DNA of 46,623 bases from Lactifluus volemus (Eukaryota > Basidiomycota > Agaricomycetes > Russulales > Russulaceae). The stretch lies in contig WTXI01000283.1 in assembly GCA_022376515.1 (NCBI GenBank), positions 1 through 46,623 of the forward strand, given 5' to 3'. Below, piece by piece: positions 11,281-21,900 of the stretch (its first letter is position 1; every line of letters begins with the position of its first letter). Both the position numbers and the translations under genes were made by a program. A model generated the notes under the pieces. The model was not told the DNA's origin. It ran no database searches and saw only the letters and a program-made list of their open reading frames with translations.

Positions 11281-12085
11281 GGGTTGCAAGATTGCTTCTA
11301 TCTCTGACGATTGCTAGCACCTTTTATATCACGACTTGGATTCCAGCAGTATGCAGCGAGGGCCCGGGAATCGGGGATTGTGGTGGTATGGCAACCCTGT
11401 CGCAAAGATGGCGTAAATTCAGGGTATTGTTATCGTTGTCGTGTACTAAAGCTTCCCGAAAACAAAACGGATCCGCGAGCATCGACATCGGTAGGTAAGG
11501 AAGCAATTCTGGCACTTGCAGTCACGGTACGCACTTCACGTTGTCATAAAAGCATCTAGAGCCCTGAAATGATCTGGCCTCTTGTGTGGGGACGAAGCTT
11601 ATGTCGGGGCACATCATGATATGAGTTCAAGTTCCGACTCGCTGCCATCATCATTCCCGGTACGCCCTTCACTCCCTCCACGGGCCGCGGAGATCCCGGA
11701 ATAGAATGCTCATGGCGATCCATTTACCAGTTACCATGCCCTAGATCGGTTTTGGTCACTAATGGAGATGCTCTCTTATGGTCGTCGATCCTGGTGCCCA
11801 GCTTTCCACGCGAGCGAGAAGCACAGACGATTCTGTTGGCGGACAATGCGCTTGTAGGCTTGCTCTATCACGGTGTACAACTTTCTACCTCCGGTTCTGG
11901 TATGTCCGCACCTTGTGTACAAGCCTGTTTATGAAAATGTTAAATGTCTTAGGAAGAGACTGCGATGCTGGGTCTTAGTTATAAATTTCGGGATTTTCGC
12001 TTTTTCAAAAAATCACAATTGTGCCGAGGACCGGACTACGACCGTAAGCCGAGGGAATCAAAAACACCCAGAGCGTTGTTGTTAA
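11281..12085. other. Intergenic, no recognisable gene
   Basis: This contains the GH131 promoter and about 700 bases with no convincing coding frame. Short frames near 11752-12000 hold a hydrophobic stretch (like FYLRFWYVRTLCTSLF) that may be a relic of a membrane protein, but I cannot assign it. Confidence 0.4.
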
Positions 12086-12325
12086 GAAGGCTTTCCTAGT
12101 CTCTCACGCGATTTCACCCCCAATATACAGTACCCCCACTCTCACAGGTTAACGTTCGCATTCCTTTACACCCCAGATCCTCAAATCTCCAGAATGTCGA
12201 ACATCAGAAATGCTCAGTTCAGTGGGACTTGAATGCACAACCAGGTGACCCGTACGTATCTCAATGACTGCTCTGATAAGTACAAAATCTCGTTCCCCTT
12301 CCAATTTGACAGGCGAGGCAGGTGT
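12086..12325 (+). pseudogene. Decayed copy of the NLR gene's 5' end
   Basis: This matches 14033-14250, which is the leader, first exon and first intron of the C2-NACHT-WD gene. Shared blocks include GGCTTTCCTAGTCTCTCAC, GAATGTCGAACATC, and AAGTACAAAATCTC..CCCC. After the copied start codon a stop follows within about 12 codons. The match ends where the RPAP1 fragment begins. Confidence 0.75.
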
Positions 12326-12360
12326 GCGGGGCTGAGATCTGAGATTTGACTGTAAGCGTC

Positions 12361-13604
12361 ACTGGCACTTTCCCCTCCCCAACACGAGCGAATTGCAAAC
12401 TATGCTTTGCGGATGTCACCCCCGACGATATCTATCCGTACCTTCGTCTCCCCGAAGAAAGTCACTACCGATTCCAACGTTGCACTGTCAACCCTTAACT
12501 TCGATCAAGGCAGCAAGTTCAGCTCTTCCAACTACATTTTGAGGTCATGTCTCCCGACCAAGACTTTTCAGCTGCTTCGTCATTTATGCAAATTGTTCTC
12601 TGGCGTATTCCCGGAGGAAAGTGACATCCGCCGTCTTTTTCTTCCCTCTCTTCCTACGGATGGCCATCCCTTTCTTGGATCGACCTCCACAGCGTGTCAA
12701 TTCCCCGCGCATTGTTCCTGCGGAACTTATTGTTATGGCTGCTGTTTCTGCAACGAATGTGCAGGGACTTTCTAGCATGTGTCGGGGCATCTCAAAAGAG
12801 AGCGAGGGACCGGAGGAATTACGCAGTAGGGAAGAGTAACTCCGGTGCTAGTATACTGCCGTCCGTGCCAGCGCGAAAGAAATGTGCGAGCGAGAAATAT
12901 TAGTCAGAATATGCTATGCGAGGTTGTCGTCCGAGTCGGGTGAGTCCAGGAGCTCATGACTGTCGATGGTGTGGAGTTGTAGGAGGACCCTCCCAACGTA
13001 AGTCTCTCACGACCAAGGAGGCAAATACGCCTTCAATCTCTAAATAGTGAAAAGGTTCGGCATGGCAGATCTTCCACGTCTGTCTTGTACAGAACTTTCA
13101 ATGCGTTGCAACGATATATAACAACGTGCGAACGTGCTTCGGGCTTTTCATCCCAACTCCCTCCCCGTCGGAAAGTCCTGTTCCGGTCGTGGCATCCACC
13201 TCCTCACCTCTGACCTCATTTCCCTATACCTTCGATCGCTACCACCCTAGAATATACCCTACCTTTACTCGTTATTGTCTTAATGCCCACATCATGATCA
13301 ACACTGTCGAACCCCTTGCCTTCCACTCCTTTATTCTCTCATCCGCATGCGACTCACATCCATCGGTAACCCCCTATACCTTCCTGCTTGCTGTTTGAAT
13401 AATTTGCGCCTCTGACCCTCACCAAATGACGCCACCACACAACATACTTTCGAGTTAAGCCTACGGTTGGGGTTGGATAGCAGATGTTACCGCCGTTGTA
13501 CGTAGGCTAACCCAAGAGCCGGCAGACTTTGACACATGGATGGAATTGTGGAATATGGGCCATATGGCTGGGAGGCGATGGTATGATGGCATGCATGGTG
13601 AAAC
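12361..13604 (+). pseudogene. Decayed copy of the RPAP1 5'/middle part
   Basis: This matches RPAP1 from about 790 to 2400. Landmarks are GCTTTGC.GATGTCAC, ATATCT..CCGTACCTTCGTCTCC, TTCTTCCCTCTCTTCCTACG, GTGTCGGGGCATCTC, GGGGTTGGATAGCAGATGTTAC and ATGGAATTGTGGAATA..GGCCATATGGCTGG. The relic is about 400 bases shorter than its source and has many frameshifts and stops. The RPAP1 parts here and at 9293-9960 do not overlap in source and lie in swapped order along the same strand. Confidence 0.85.
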
Positions 13605-14126
13605 AACAAAACACAGTATATGTTTACTGCCACGTGGCGATCTACAAATAATCATAAAATAACGACGGCACCTGATCTAACATACTCAATCGACCAGCAG
13701 GACGCTGTCCAGCATACTGAACCCTGCAGTGACGCCACCCTTGTCGACATCGACTTAACCGCTAGAGTTGATGGGGTGGCGATTGCTACGCGACAAACGC
13801 GGTTATCTTGTCTTGGTATCAAGCTTGGTATACATATGCTGTTCCCGCTGCCTCGCACTGGGGTTCGGAAACGAGCTACTTGGCACGGTGCAAGGCCCAC
13901 GTCATCGAGTCCCACATACTCGAGACGATCCATAGTCTAAAGGACAAATTACTGTACGGGGACTGCTGCGGAAGATCGGCGTAGCCTTATGTAAGCCCAA
14001 GCGGATGCTGTGAGAGCCATTGTCACGGTTGGAAGGCTTTCCTAGTCTCTCACACGATCTCAAGCCCAATATACCCCCGCTGTTAACAGTCATCATTTCT
14101 ACAGTCCAGACCCTTAGATATATGGA
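13605..14126. other. Spacer and NLR leader
   Basis: 13605-14032 shows no gene I can recognise; a 106-codon open frame at 13620-13940 has no family signature. From 14033 the sequence is the leader of the NLR gene, also found at 12086. Confidence 0.4.
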
Positions 14127-17100
14127 ATGTCGAACATCCAGGTCAATGGAATGCAACCAAGCTCACTCACACTCGAGGTGACTGGTACGTATATCTATGA
14201 CTGTGCTTTGAGAAGTACAAAATCTCTTTCCCCTGCCAGTCCTCAGAGCTCATAACCTCCCTCGTCTCAAGACCTTTCTTGGGAGGAAAAGGCGGTTTTA
14301 CGCAACTGTGACAGACGAGGAGAGAACATGGAAGACACGATCTGTGCGTAGCGTGGCCCAACGCGTTGAATGGAACGAGGCCGTTAACGCATTGTAAGAA
14401 ATCTTATATCTTTATACTTATTTGCAACTGAGTCTCCCGCAGTGTACAGCTACACTCACCTATTACAATATCTCTTTTTGCGAAAAGGACCATGCGGAAA
14501 GACATCCTTCTTGGAAGCCAGACAATGGCCTGCCAGTGTGAATCCCAACATGGTTCGTCTTTATTAGAATCTTACTCATGCGCCTGGCTGAGCATACTAT
14601 ATATAGAACTGGATATTATTTTTGTCGGTGCTGACAGACATCCAATGGAGTTAGCCACCACCTCGTTAAGGATCACCGTGTCAGCAAACGTCGGTTCGTC
14701 TATGGATGCAGCAGCCAGCACCCCAAACAATATTGGTACAACTGTCGATTCAGGCAACCATATTGCCGAAGGAGATGCTGCGCGTCCTGTTGTTCAAACA
14801 GACAATGAAACGATGCAACCCGCGGCAGTTACCCCTCCATTATCTCCTTTACCCTATTCGAGTAACTCTCCCATTGTTGTGGGATCAGTGGCGGACAACC
14901 AGACGGAGATGTCAGATACTCTCAATAACGCCGAGATAGCTTTGGATACAATGAGGACGTGGAGCAGTGCTGTTGAAAAAGTCAAGTGCGTGATTGATGC
15001 CGTCAGTCCAATCGCAGAGGTATGCTTTAAAAAGTATTATCCTGTGCTGAGCTAACTTACGCTCTTAGCTGAGCCCTTATGCGAAGACAGCGTGGAGTCT
15101 GCTCTCATTTATACCCCAGGTGTGTCTCCTTGCCTCATGGAATATTCATGGTTTATCTTTTTTACCTGGCCACCAGACTTTACTTCAGCAAGTTGGGCGT
15201 GACGGCAACGTCAGAACGCTGCTTGAGGCGATACGAGACGCGTTTGAATTTTCAAAGGAGGCCGCCATTTTGAGGAATATACAACCGTCATCTATGCAAC
15301 TAAAAATTCTCGATGAGATGTTGCAGTGTGTCTATAAATCTGCCGAATTTATTGAATCGTATGCGGAGGATGTGCAACTCGGTACGTCGTCTTGGCCTCT
15401 CCCATTACGCACATTAACATTTGATTTTCAGGAAAGCGGACTTTGAAGAATATTGTTGGCCAAGTTGATGGGAAAGTCGAGAACTATCGCACCACCATTG
15501 TCCAATTGCGAGACAAATTTCTTGCCCGTGCTGCTGTCATCACCGAAGTTGCTGTACTAGAAGCAGGTGCGTAATTCTCACACTCTCAAGATCGCCCGAG
15601 TCGGATCGTCGATCTGACAAGCGACACACAGAATTGGGTGCTCTGATCAGAGAATTGCCTTACAAGGGAGGGTGGCGATTCGGCGATGACAGGCGCTGTA
15701 TTCCAGGCACACGCGAAGATTTCTTGGATTATATTTCCAAGTGGGTCGAAAATCCCGAGTCTGAACGTGGGCTCATTCTCCTCGGCCAAGCGGGCACTGG
15801 AAAGTCGTCGATTGCCCATGAGGTTGCACGTCGCTTCGACGACAAGTGTCTTGGCTCGTACTTTGTTTTTTTGCGCAAGGAGCAGTCCAAAGACGAGGCT
15901 TACATGCTCTTCACCACAATTGTTCGGGATCTCTCCGATCGCAATCCTGAGTTCAAACACGCACTTGGCAATGTTATCAAGGACAAATCGTCCATTCGTG
16001 GGGCCCGAGACTATCGAACACTTTTTGAATGCCTCCTCGTTGAACCTCTCAAGAACGTGCCACTTCCCGGCCCGGTTCTCATAGTGATCGATGCCTTGGA
16101 TGAAAGTGGTGATGCAATTGGCAAAAGTGGACTACATTCATTCCTCGCTAAACATCTTGCCATGCTCCCATCCGAATTTCGCATATTCATCACGTCAAGG
16201 ATGGAGAATGGGATCGAACCCGCGTTCACCAGTGTGGAGTCTGTCCGCACCCTCTACATGGATGATTCTAAATTGGCAGCCAAGACAGAACACGATATTG
16301 GCATGTATCTTTGCCAGGAACTCCCCGAGGATGTATTCGAAGTCTTTGGTGGCAAATTAGCAAAGGCGGCGGAAGGCTTGTTTCAATGGGCAGCCGTTGC
16401 ATGCGGGTTCATAAATAACATGGATAGCATTGGCCTAAGCAACGAGGAGTGCGTACGGCGCCTGTTGGGACCCTCTCGAGGTCTCACTGGAGAAGGTCTG
16501 CTGGACAACCTGTACGAACAAGTTCTCAAAGAGTACTTCAAGTCAGATGAAGCGAAGAGCCTATTTCGGTCTGTCATGGGACAGCTCTTTGCTGCTATCC
16601 AACCCCTCTCCATCAGCGAACTCATCACTCTGCGGCGGCGGCGTGCCGCACCTGCTGTTGACCCAGGGGATTCAGATCGGGTTCTTAAAATTCTCCGTTA
16701 CCTCGGCTCGCTGCTGAGTAACGTCACTTCATCCGGTCAAACTCATTCCATCGTTCCTCTCCATACCTCATTCCGTGACTTTGTGACCAGCGAGAAGAGT
16801 GATGTGTTCCACGCGGACCTTCAGGACGCCCACCGTCAGCTAGCACATTCCTGCCTTGGCTTAATGCTCGACAAACTGGAGTTCAATATCTGCAAACTCG
16901 ACTCGTCATATCTTGCCAACATCGATGTTCCGGACCTCGAATCTCGAATTGCAAAACACATTCCACCTGCTCTATCATATGCCTGCCTTTTCTGGGGGAT
17001 CACTTGGAACATCTTGGCTTCGATCACGATCTGTTCAAGAAACTTCGATCCTTATTGGAGACGAAGTTTCTGTTTTGGCTGGAAGTGCTAAGTATCAAGA

Positions 17101-18639
17101 GCAGTGTGGGCCTTGCTTCACGAGCATTGTCATCTCTGTCGATATGGTTGCAGCAAGGGGTAAGTACGCCCCATCATCAATATGACATGTAGTGACTTTT
17201 GAATAAAATCGAAATAGGGTTTGCAAACGGAAGTGAAGAATCTGTTCGCACTAGTGAAGGATGCGTCTCGGTTTGTGCGGTATTTCGGAATGACCATCGC
17301 GAGGAGTGCTCCGCACATCTATGTCTCCGCACTTCCTTTCGCACCAAGATCTTCCCGCATCCACGATCGATACATTCACAAATTTCCTGGCACATTTACC
17401 TTTGAACTGGGGCGATTGTCTCACTGGCCGGCATTGGAAATGACGGTTCAAGCGCATGACGAGTGGATCAATTCCGTTTCATTCTCCCCGGACGGGCACC
17501 GCATCGCATCGGCCTCGTATGACAAAACAATTCGGGTGTGGGATGCCACAACGGGAGAGATTGTAGCAGGCCTTACTGGACACACCGATTCAGTTAATTC
17601 TGTTGCATTCTCGCCGGACGGACATCGCATCGCATCGGCCTCGGATGACTGCACTGTTCGGGTGTGGGATGCGACTACGGGACAGGCTGTAGCAGACCCA
17701 TTTACTGGACACACTTCCTCTGTCAATTCTGTTGCATTATCGCCGGACGGGAAACGCATCGCATCAGCCTCGTCCGATGAAACGATTCGGGTGTGGGATG
17801 CCACAACGGGACAAATTGTAGCGGGCCCGTTTACTGGACACACCGACTCGGTCAATTCTGTTGCATTTTCACCGGACGGGCACCGTATCGCATCGGCCTC
17901 ACACGATGAAACAATTCGGGTGTGGGACGCCATAACGGGACAGATTGTAGCAGGTCCATTTATTGGGCACACTGACGAGGTCAATTCTGTTGTGTTTTCA
18001 CCGGACGGGCATCGTATCGCATCGGCCTCGGACGATAAAACGATACGCGTGTGGGATACCGCAATGGGACATAATTTAGTGGGCCCACTCAGTGGACATA
18101 CCGAATGGGTCAATTCCGTTGCATTCTCCCCTGATGGGCAGCGCATTGCATCTGCTTCATCCGACAAAACGATTCGGGTGTGGGATTCCGCAACGGGACG
18201 GGTCGTAGCGGGCCCATTTACTGAGCACACTAAATCGGTCCTTTCTGCCTCATTTTCGCCGGACGGAAAGCGTATTGCATCGGCCTCGGACGATTGCACA
18301 ATTCGGGTGTGGGATACAACGATGGGACAGGTAGCGGGCCCCCTTACGCTCACCTCTTTGGTCAAATCTATTGCATTCTCGCCAGACGGACAACGCATTG
18401 CATCGGCCTCATCTGATGAAAAAATTATTCAGGTGTGGGACGCCTCCGATGGACAGATTATAGCGAGCCCGTTTATTGGACACACTGATTGGGTCAATTC
18501 TGTTTCGTTCTCACCAGACGGGCAACGCATCGCATCGGCCTCGGATGACTGCACTGTTCGGGTGTGGGATGCGACAACGGGACAGGCTGTAGCAGATCCG
18601 TTTACTGGACACACTTCCTCTGTCAATTCTGTTGCATTC
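14127..18639 (+). pseudogene. C2-NACHT-WD40 NLR-type gene, 5' part (split by a copia element)
   Basis: Fungal NACHT-WD proteins are STAND ATPases linked to non-self recognition and cell death. Exons: 14127-14184, 14240-14393, 14443-15019, 15069-15119, 15177-15381, 15432-15566, 15632-17159, 17218-18639. One 3n intron inside the third exon is possible. Domains in order: C2-like domain (residues 8-95; VLRAHNLPRLKTFLGRKRRF), a Ser/Thr/Pro-rich linker, a helical region with TAWSLLSFIPQTLLQQVGRD and KILDEMLQCVYKSAEFIESY that resembles four-helix cell-death domains, NACHT with Walker A GQAGTGKSS (about residue 445) and Walker B VLIVIDALDES, then WD repeats of 43 residues. Nine complete repeats and the start of a tenth precede the insertion. 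A G run at 16994-16998 is one base short of the frame needed downstream. Read past the insertion, the frame ends after 10 foreign residues. Confidence 0.88.
18635..18639. repeat. Left target-site duplication (CATTC)
   Basis: CATTC directly precedes the 5' LTR and recurs at 23571-23575 directly after the 3' LTR. Removing one copy and the element rejoins the WD-repeat frame. Confidence 0.93.
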
Positions 18640-18834
18640 TGTTGGAGATTACAACCGCGTAGAGTACAATAGCATTACTATATTGCCTTGGACCTTAGCC
18701 ATAGATTTGTTTCCTCAACATCTTCGTCTCCTCGTAGTATCGACGTCATCATATTGCGTCATTAGTAGTTACACATCCCATAAAAGGGAAAGGACAAAAT
18801 AAGCGTACACATAGTCAGCCACACTCTATAGTTG

Positions 18835-18842
18835 TATATAAA
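18835..18842 (+). promoter_or_regulatory. TATA box of the 5' LTR
   Basis: TATATAAA lies about 120 bases before the polyprotein start, in the position expected for the U3 promoter. The same box recurs in the 3' LTR. Confidence 0.6.
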
Positions 18843-18869
18843 CTAGCTAGGCTACGCTACAGGGGGCTC

Positions 18870-18948
18870 AGCGTTTATCCCCGCTGAAGCATCCCCTAGG
18901 TCTGTCCTTTAATGTATTAGCGTTTATCCCCGCTGAAGCATCCCCTAG
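18870..18948 (+). repeat. Direct 30-bp repeat inside the LTR
   Basis: AGCGTTTATCCCCGCTGAAG plus ten more bases, ending CCCTAG, occurs at 18870-18899 and 18919-18948, and again twice in the 3' LTR. Each unit contains the pair AGCG..CGCT, which could fold into a small hairpin in the transcript leader. Confidence 0.85.
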
Positions 18949-18957
18949 TGTGTTTGA

Positions 18958-18973
18958 GATTATGAGACCTGCG
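18958..18973 (+). promoter_or_regulatory. Primer-binding site matching the initiator tRNA anticodon arm
   Basis: GATTATGAGACCTGCG directly follows the 5' LTR. Its core TTATGAG is the exact complement of the initiator tRNA-Met anticodon loop CTCATAA, and CCTGCG can continue into the anticodon stem. No match to the usual tRNA 3' end is present. Half-tRNA priming of this kind is known for Drosophila copia and yeast Ty5. The polyprotein ATG is the complement of the CAT anticodon itself. Confidence 0.72.
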
Positions 18974-21900
18974 ACTCGCTCGCAAGCTCGTCGCCAGCAA
19001 GCTGCTCCTCCTGTCGCGCCGCCCTCTACTTCAGCTGCCTCTGAGTCTACCCACAACGACAACGAAGTAGCCGCCAGCGACCGACAGTCATCGCGACAAG
19101 ACGAAGACGACGAACCCCACACTCCGACTCCTCCTCCTGGTCGAAGAGGTCGTCGAAGGGAACGTCCACGTCAAGTCACTGAGGAAGCCTCTACTCTCCC
19201 TGATCTCACGCCCTCCGAATCCACTGCATTTCCGCGAATCGCCCCTCCTGTTAACCTTCCTCCCATCGAGCATCCTTCACGTTTCAACATCCCTCCGCTT
19301 GAGCAAGACGGATCTAATTTCACCGTCTGGCGTTTTCATATCCGAACCGCCTTCTCTATCTCTGGGATCGAAAACGTTATTCAACTCCCTTGTCCGAGTC
19401 AAGCTCTTGACCCACTCGGATATGCTCATTGGAACCGGATGGACAGACAGGCTTTCGGCATCATCGCGTTCTCGCTGACCGGCGCACCTGCACGCACTAT
19501 CATGTTCGCGCGCACCGCCCGTGAATGCTTGGACAAGCTCGCAGTTGCTTTCGAAGGCAAGGGCGCCTCAAAGCTCTCTACTCTGATGGCCAGGATCTTT
19601 TCTACCCCTATGACGGACACGGAATCTCTCGGTCCGCAGATCGACGCCATCATCGAGGCCGCCCATGGCGCTGCAGAGATCGGATCACCGCTTGGCGACA
19701 GTCATATTGCTCATGCTATTATGATGGCACTACCTGACTCCCTTGAAACGCTCAAGACCGTCCTTGATTCTCTTCCCCCTACCGATCAGAACCCCGAGTA
19801 TGTCAAGGCGCGTATCCTCTCTGACGAACGACGTCGCGTCCGCGCGTCGGGAGATACCGCCGCTGTCTACTTTGCCAAAGTGAGCAAGAAGGATAAGAAG
19901 AAAGCGGACAAGAAGGACAAAGACGCGGAAGGCAAGCGTAAGCGCAAGCGAAAGAAAAAGCATTGCACTCATTGCAATATCGCTGGCCACGACGTTTCGA
20001 ACTGCCGGAAGCTCAAGGCGGAGCAGGACAAGTCCAAAGGCACCGCGACTATCACCCCCGCGTCGCAGGTTGCTACAACGTCCAAGCCCGCTATTGCCAC
20101 CGCAAAGATCGTCCTCGCCTCCGACGATGAGGATTACCTCCTTCCGGAATCCCCCGTCCATCTACTCCGCGCTGGGCCTCATACTGCCTCCAGCTCTCTC
20201 CTTCTACGCTCCTGGGTTCTTGATTCGGGTGCATCTCGCACCATGACATGCCATCGTGACTGGTTCTCGTACTTCTCCCCTCTACCCCATCCTATTACCG
20301 TGACCCTTGGAGATGACAGCTCCATACAAGCCCTAGGCGTCGGTCGAATTCCCGTGACCATGCGCGCTCAAGGCAAGTCGACCAAGGCTGTCCTCCAGGA
20401 CGTTCTTTATGTTCCTGAACTCCACGGCAATTTACTCTCCGCCTCTCACATCGCTAACCTCGGCACGCGTATCACACTCGTCGACAAGTCATGCCTCCTT
20501 CACAAGGAAGATGTTCTCATCTGTGAAGGCCAGCAACTTTCCAACCTTTACGTTCTGGAGATGACTACTGTTCAGCCGACGAAATGTTCGATCGCGCGCG
20601 CCGGTGATGCAGGCGGGGATGGGGATCACGCTCTTCTTACAGAGAACTCGGGATCGAAGACGAGCCTCCACACGTGGCACCGTCGTCTGGGCCACACCAG
20701 CCCGACCACTGTCATGGAGATGGCGAAGAAAGGTCTGGTCAAGAACTTAGAGATCAGTCCGACCATCGACGACGACGCCGTTTGCGAACCCTGCCTCAAG
20801 GGCAAGCAATCTCGAACCAATATCAACAAAGCGACCGAAACGCGCTCCGACGTAATCCTCGGTCGGATCTTCTCCGATATCTGTGGCAAGTTACCTACCA
20901 CTTCCCGAAAGGGATTCGCGTATTTCGCCACGTTCATCGATGACAAGTCGCGCAAGGTTTCCGTTGTTGGTTTGAAGAAGAAGTCGGATCTTTTACACCA
21001 CTTCAAGGCGTTCGTCACGCGGGAAGAAGCACAAACAGGCAAACGCGTCAGAATTCTACGCTCCGATGGCGGCGGTGAGTACACCGGCAACATCTCGATC
21101 AAGTATTACGAAGAGAAGGGCATCAAGCACGAAATCACGACTCCGAGAACGCCTGAGCATAACGGCGTCGCGGAACGGATGAATCGCACTTTGCTCGATT
21201 CGGCTCGAGCTATGCTCGCCGACGCCTCTCTTCCCGACACCTTCTGGTTCGATGCTCTCGAGTACGCCGTAGTAATACACAACGCCACGCCACACGCCTC
21301 TCTCCGTGACACCACTCCGGATGAGGTTTGGAGCGGTAACAAGCCTGACGTTTCGCGCCTCCGTATTTTCGGGTGCGATGCTTATGTGCACATTCATAAG
21401 GACCGGAGGACGAAGCTCTCCAGTCACACGCTCAAAAGTACTTTCATCGGTTTGGCTAAGGATTACAAAGCTTTCAAAGTTTTCCACCGACCGACACGAA
21501 AGGAAATCTTCTCTCGCGACGTCATATTCGATGAAGGGGGGACCAGCATTCGCGAACACGTAGTAATCGAAGACGACGATCACGATGACGAAGCAGAAGA
21601 ACCACCAGCTCCCGCGGAGCGCCCCAAGCGCATCACTCGCGCGACTGTTCGCGACGCGCCTCTCGACCGAGCCAGCGTAGCGCACGCCGATACCTCCAGC
21701 GATCCTAGGACTTACGCTGAGGCCATGGCACGTGCTGACGCGGCCGACTGGGAAACGGCTTGCGACGCTGAACGACGATCTTTCGAGCACATGCAAGTGT
21801 ACGAGATCGTACCCCGCCCGCGCGGCCGCAAGGTCGTAGGCAGCAAGTGGGTTTTTCGCATTAAGCGCGGCCCCGACGGCTCAGTGCAGAAGTACAAAGC

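Larger units (their letters stand above)
18640..18957 (+). repeat. 5' LTR (318 bp)
   Basis: It begins TGTTGGAGATTACAACC and ends CCTAGTGTGTTTGA. The end is set by where the two LTRs stop matching and by the CATTC duplication, giving TG..GA termini rather than the usual TG..CA. It contains a TATA box and a 30-bp direct repeat. Confidence 0.94.

Noticed and set aside
13620..13940. 106-codon plus-strand frame as a gene
   Set aside because: It has no family signature, no flanking exons, and lies among decayed duplicates.
17448..18398. Long minus-strand open frame of 316 codons opposite the WD repeats
   Set aside because: It is an antisense shadow of the 43-residue WD repeats. Its repeated motif ([14 protein letters not shown]) is the complement of the WD sequence, and a similar frame lies opposite the second half at 23530-24297.
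21056..21796. 246-codon minus-strand frame inside the retrotransposon
   Set aside because: It is antisense to the integrase region of an intact polyprotein and has no recognisable motif.
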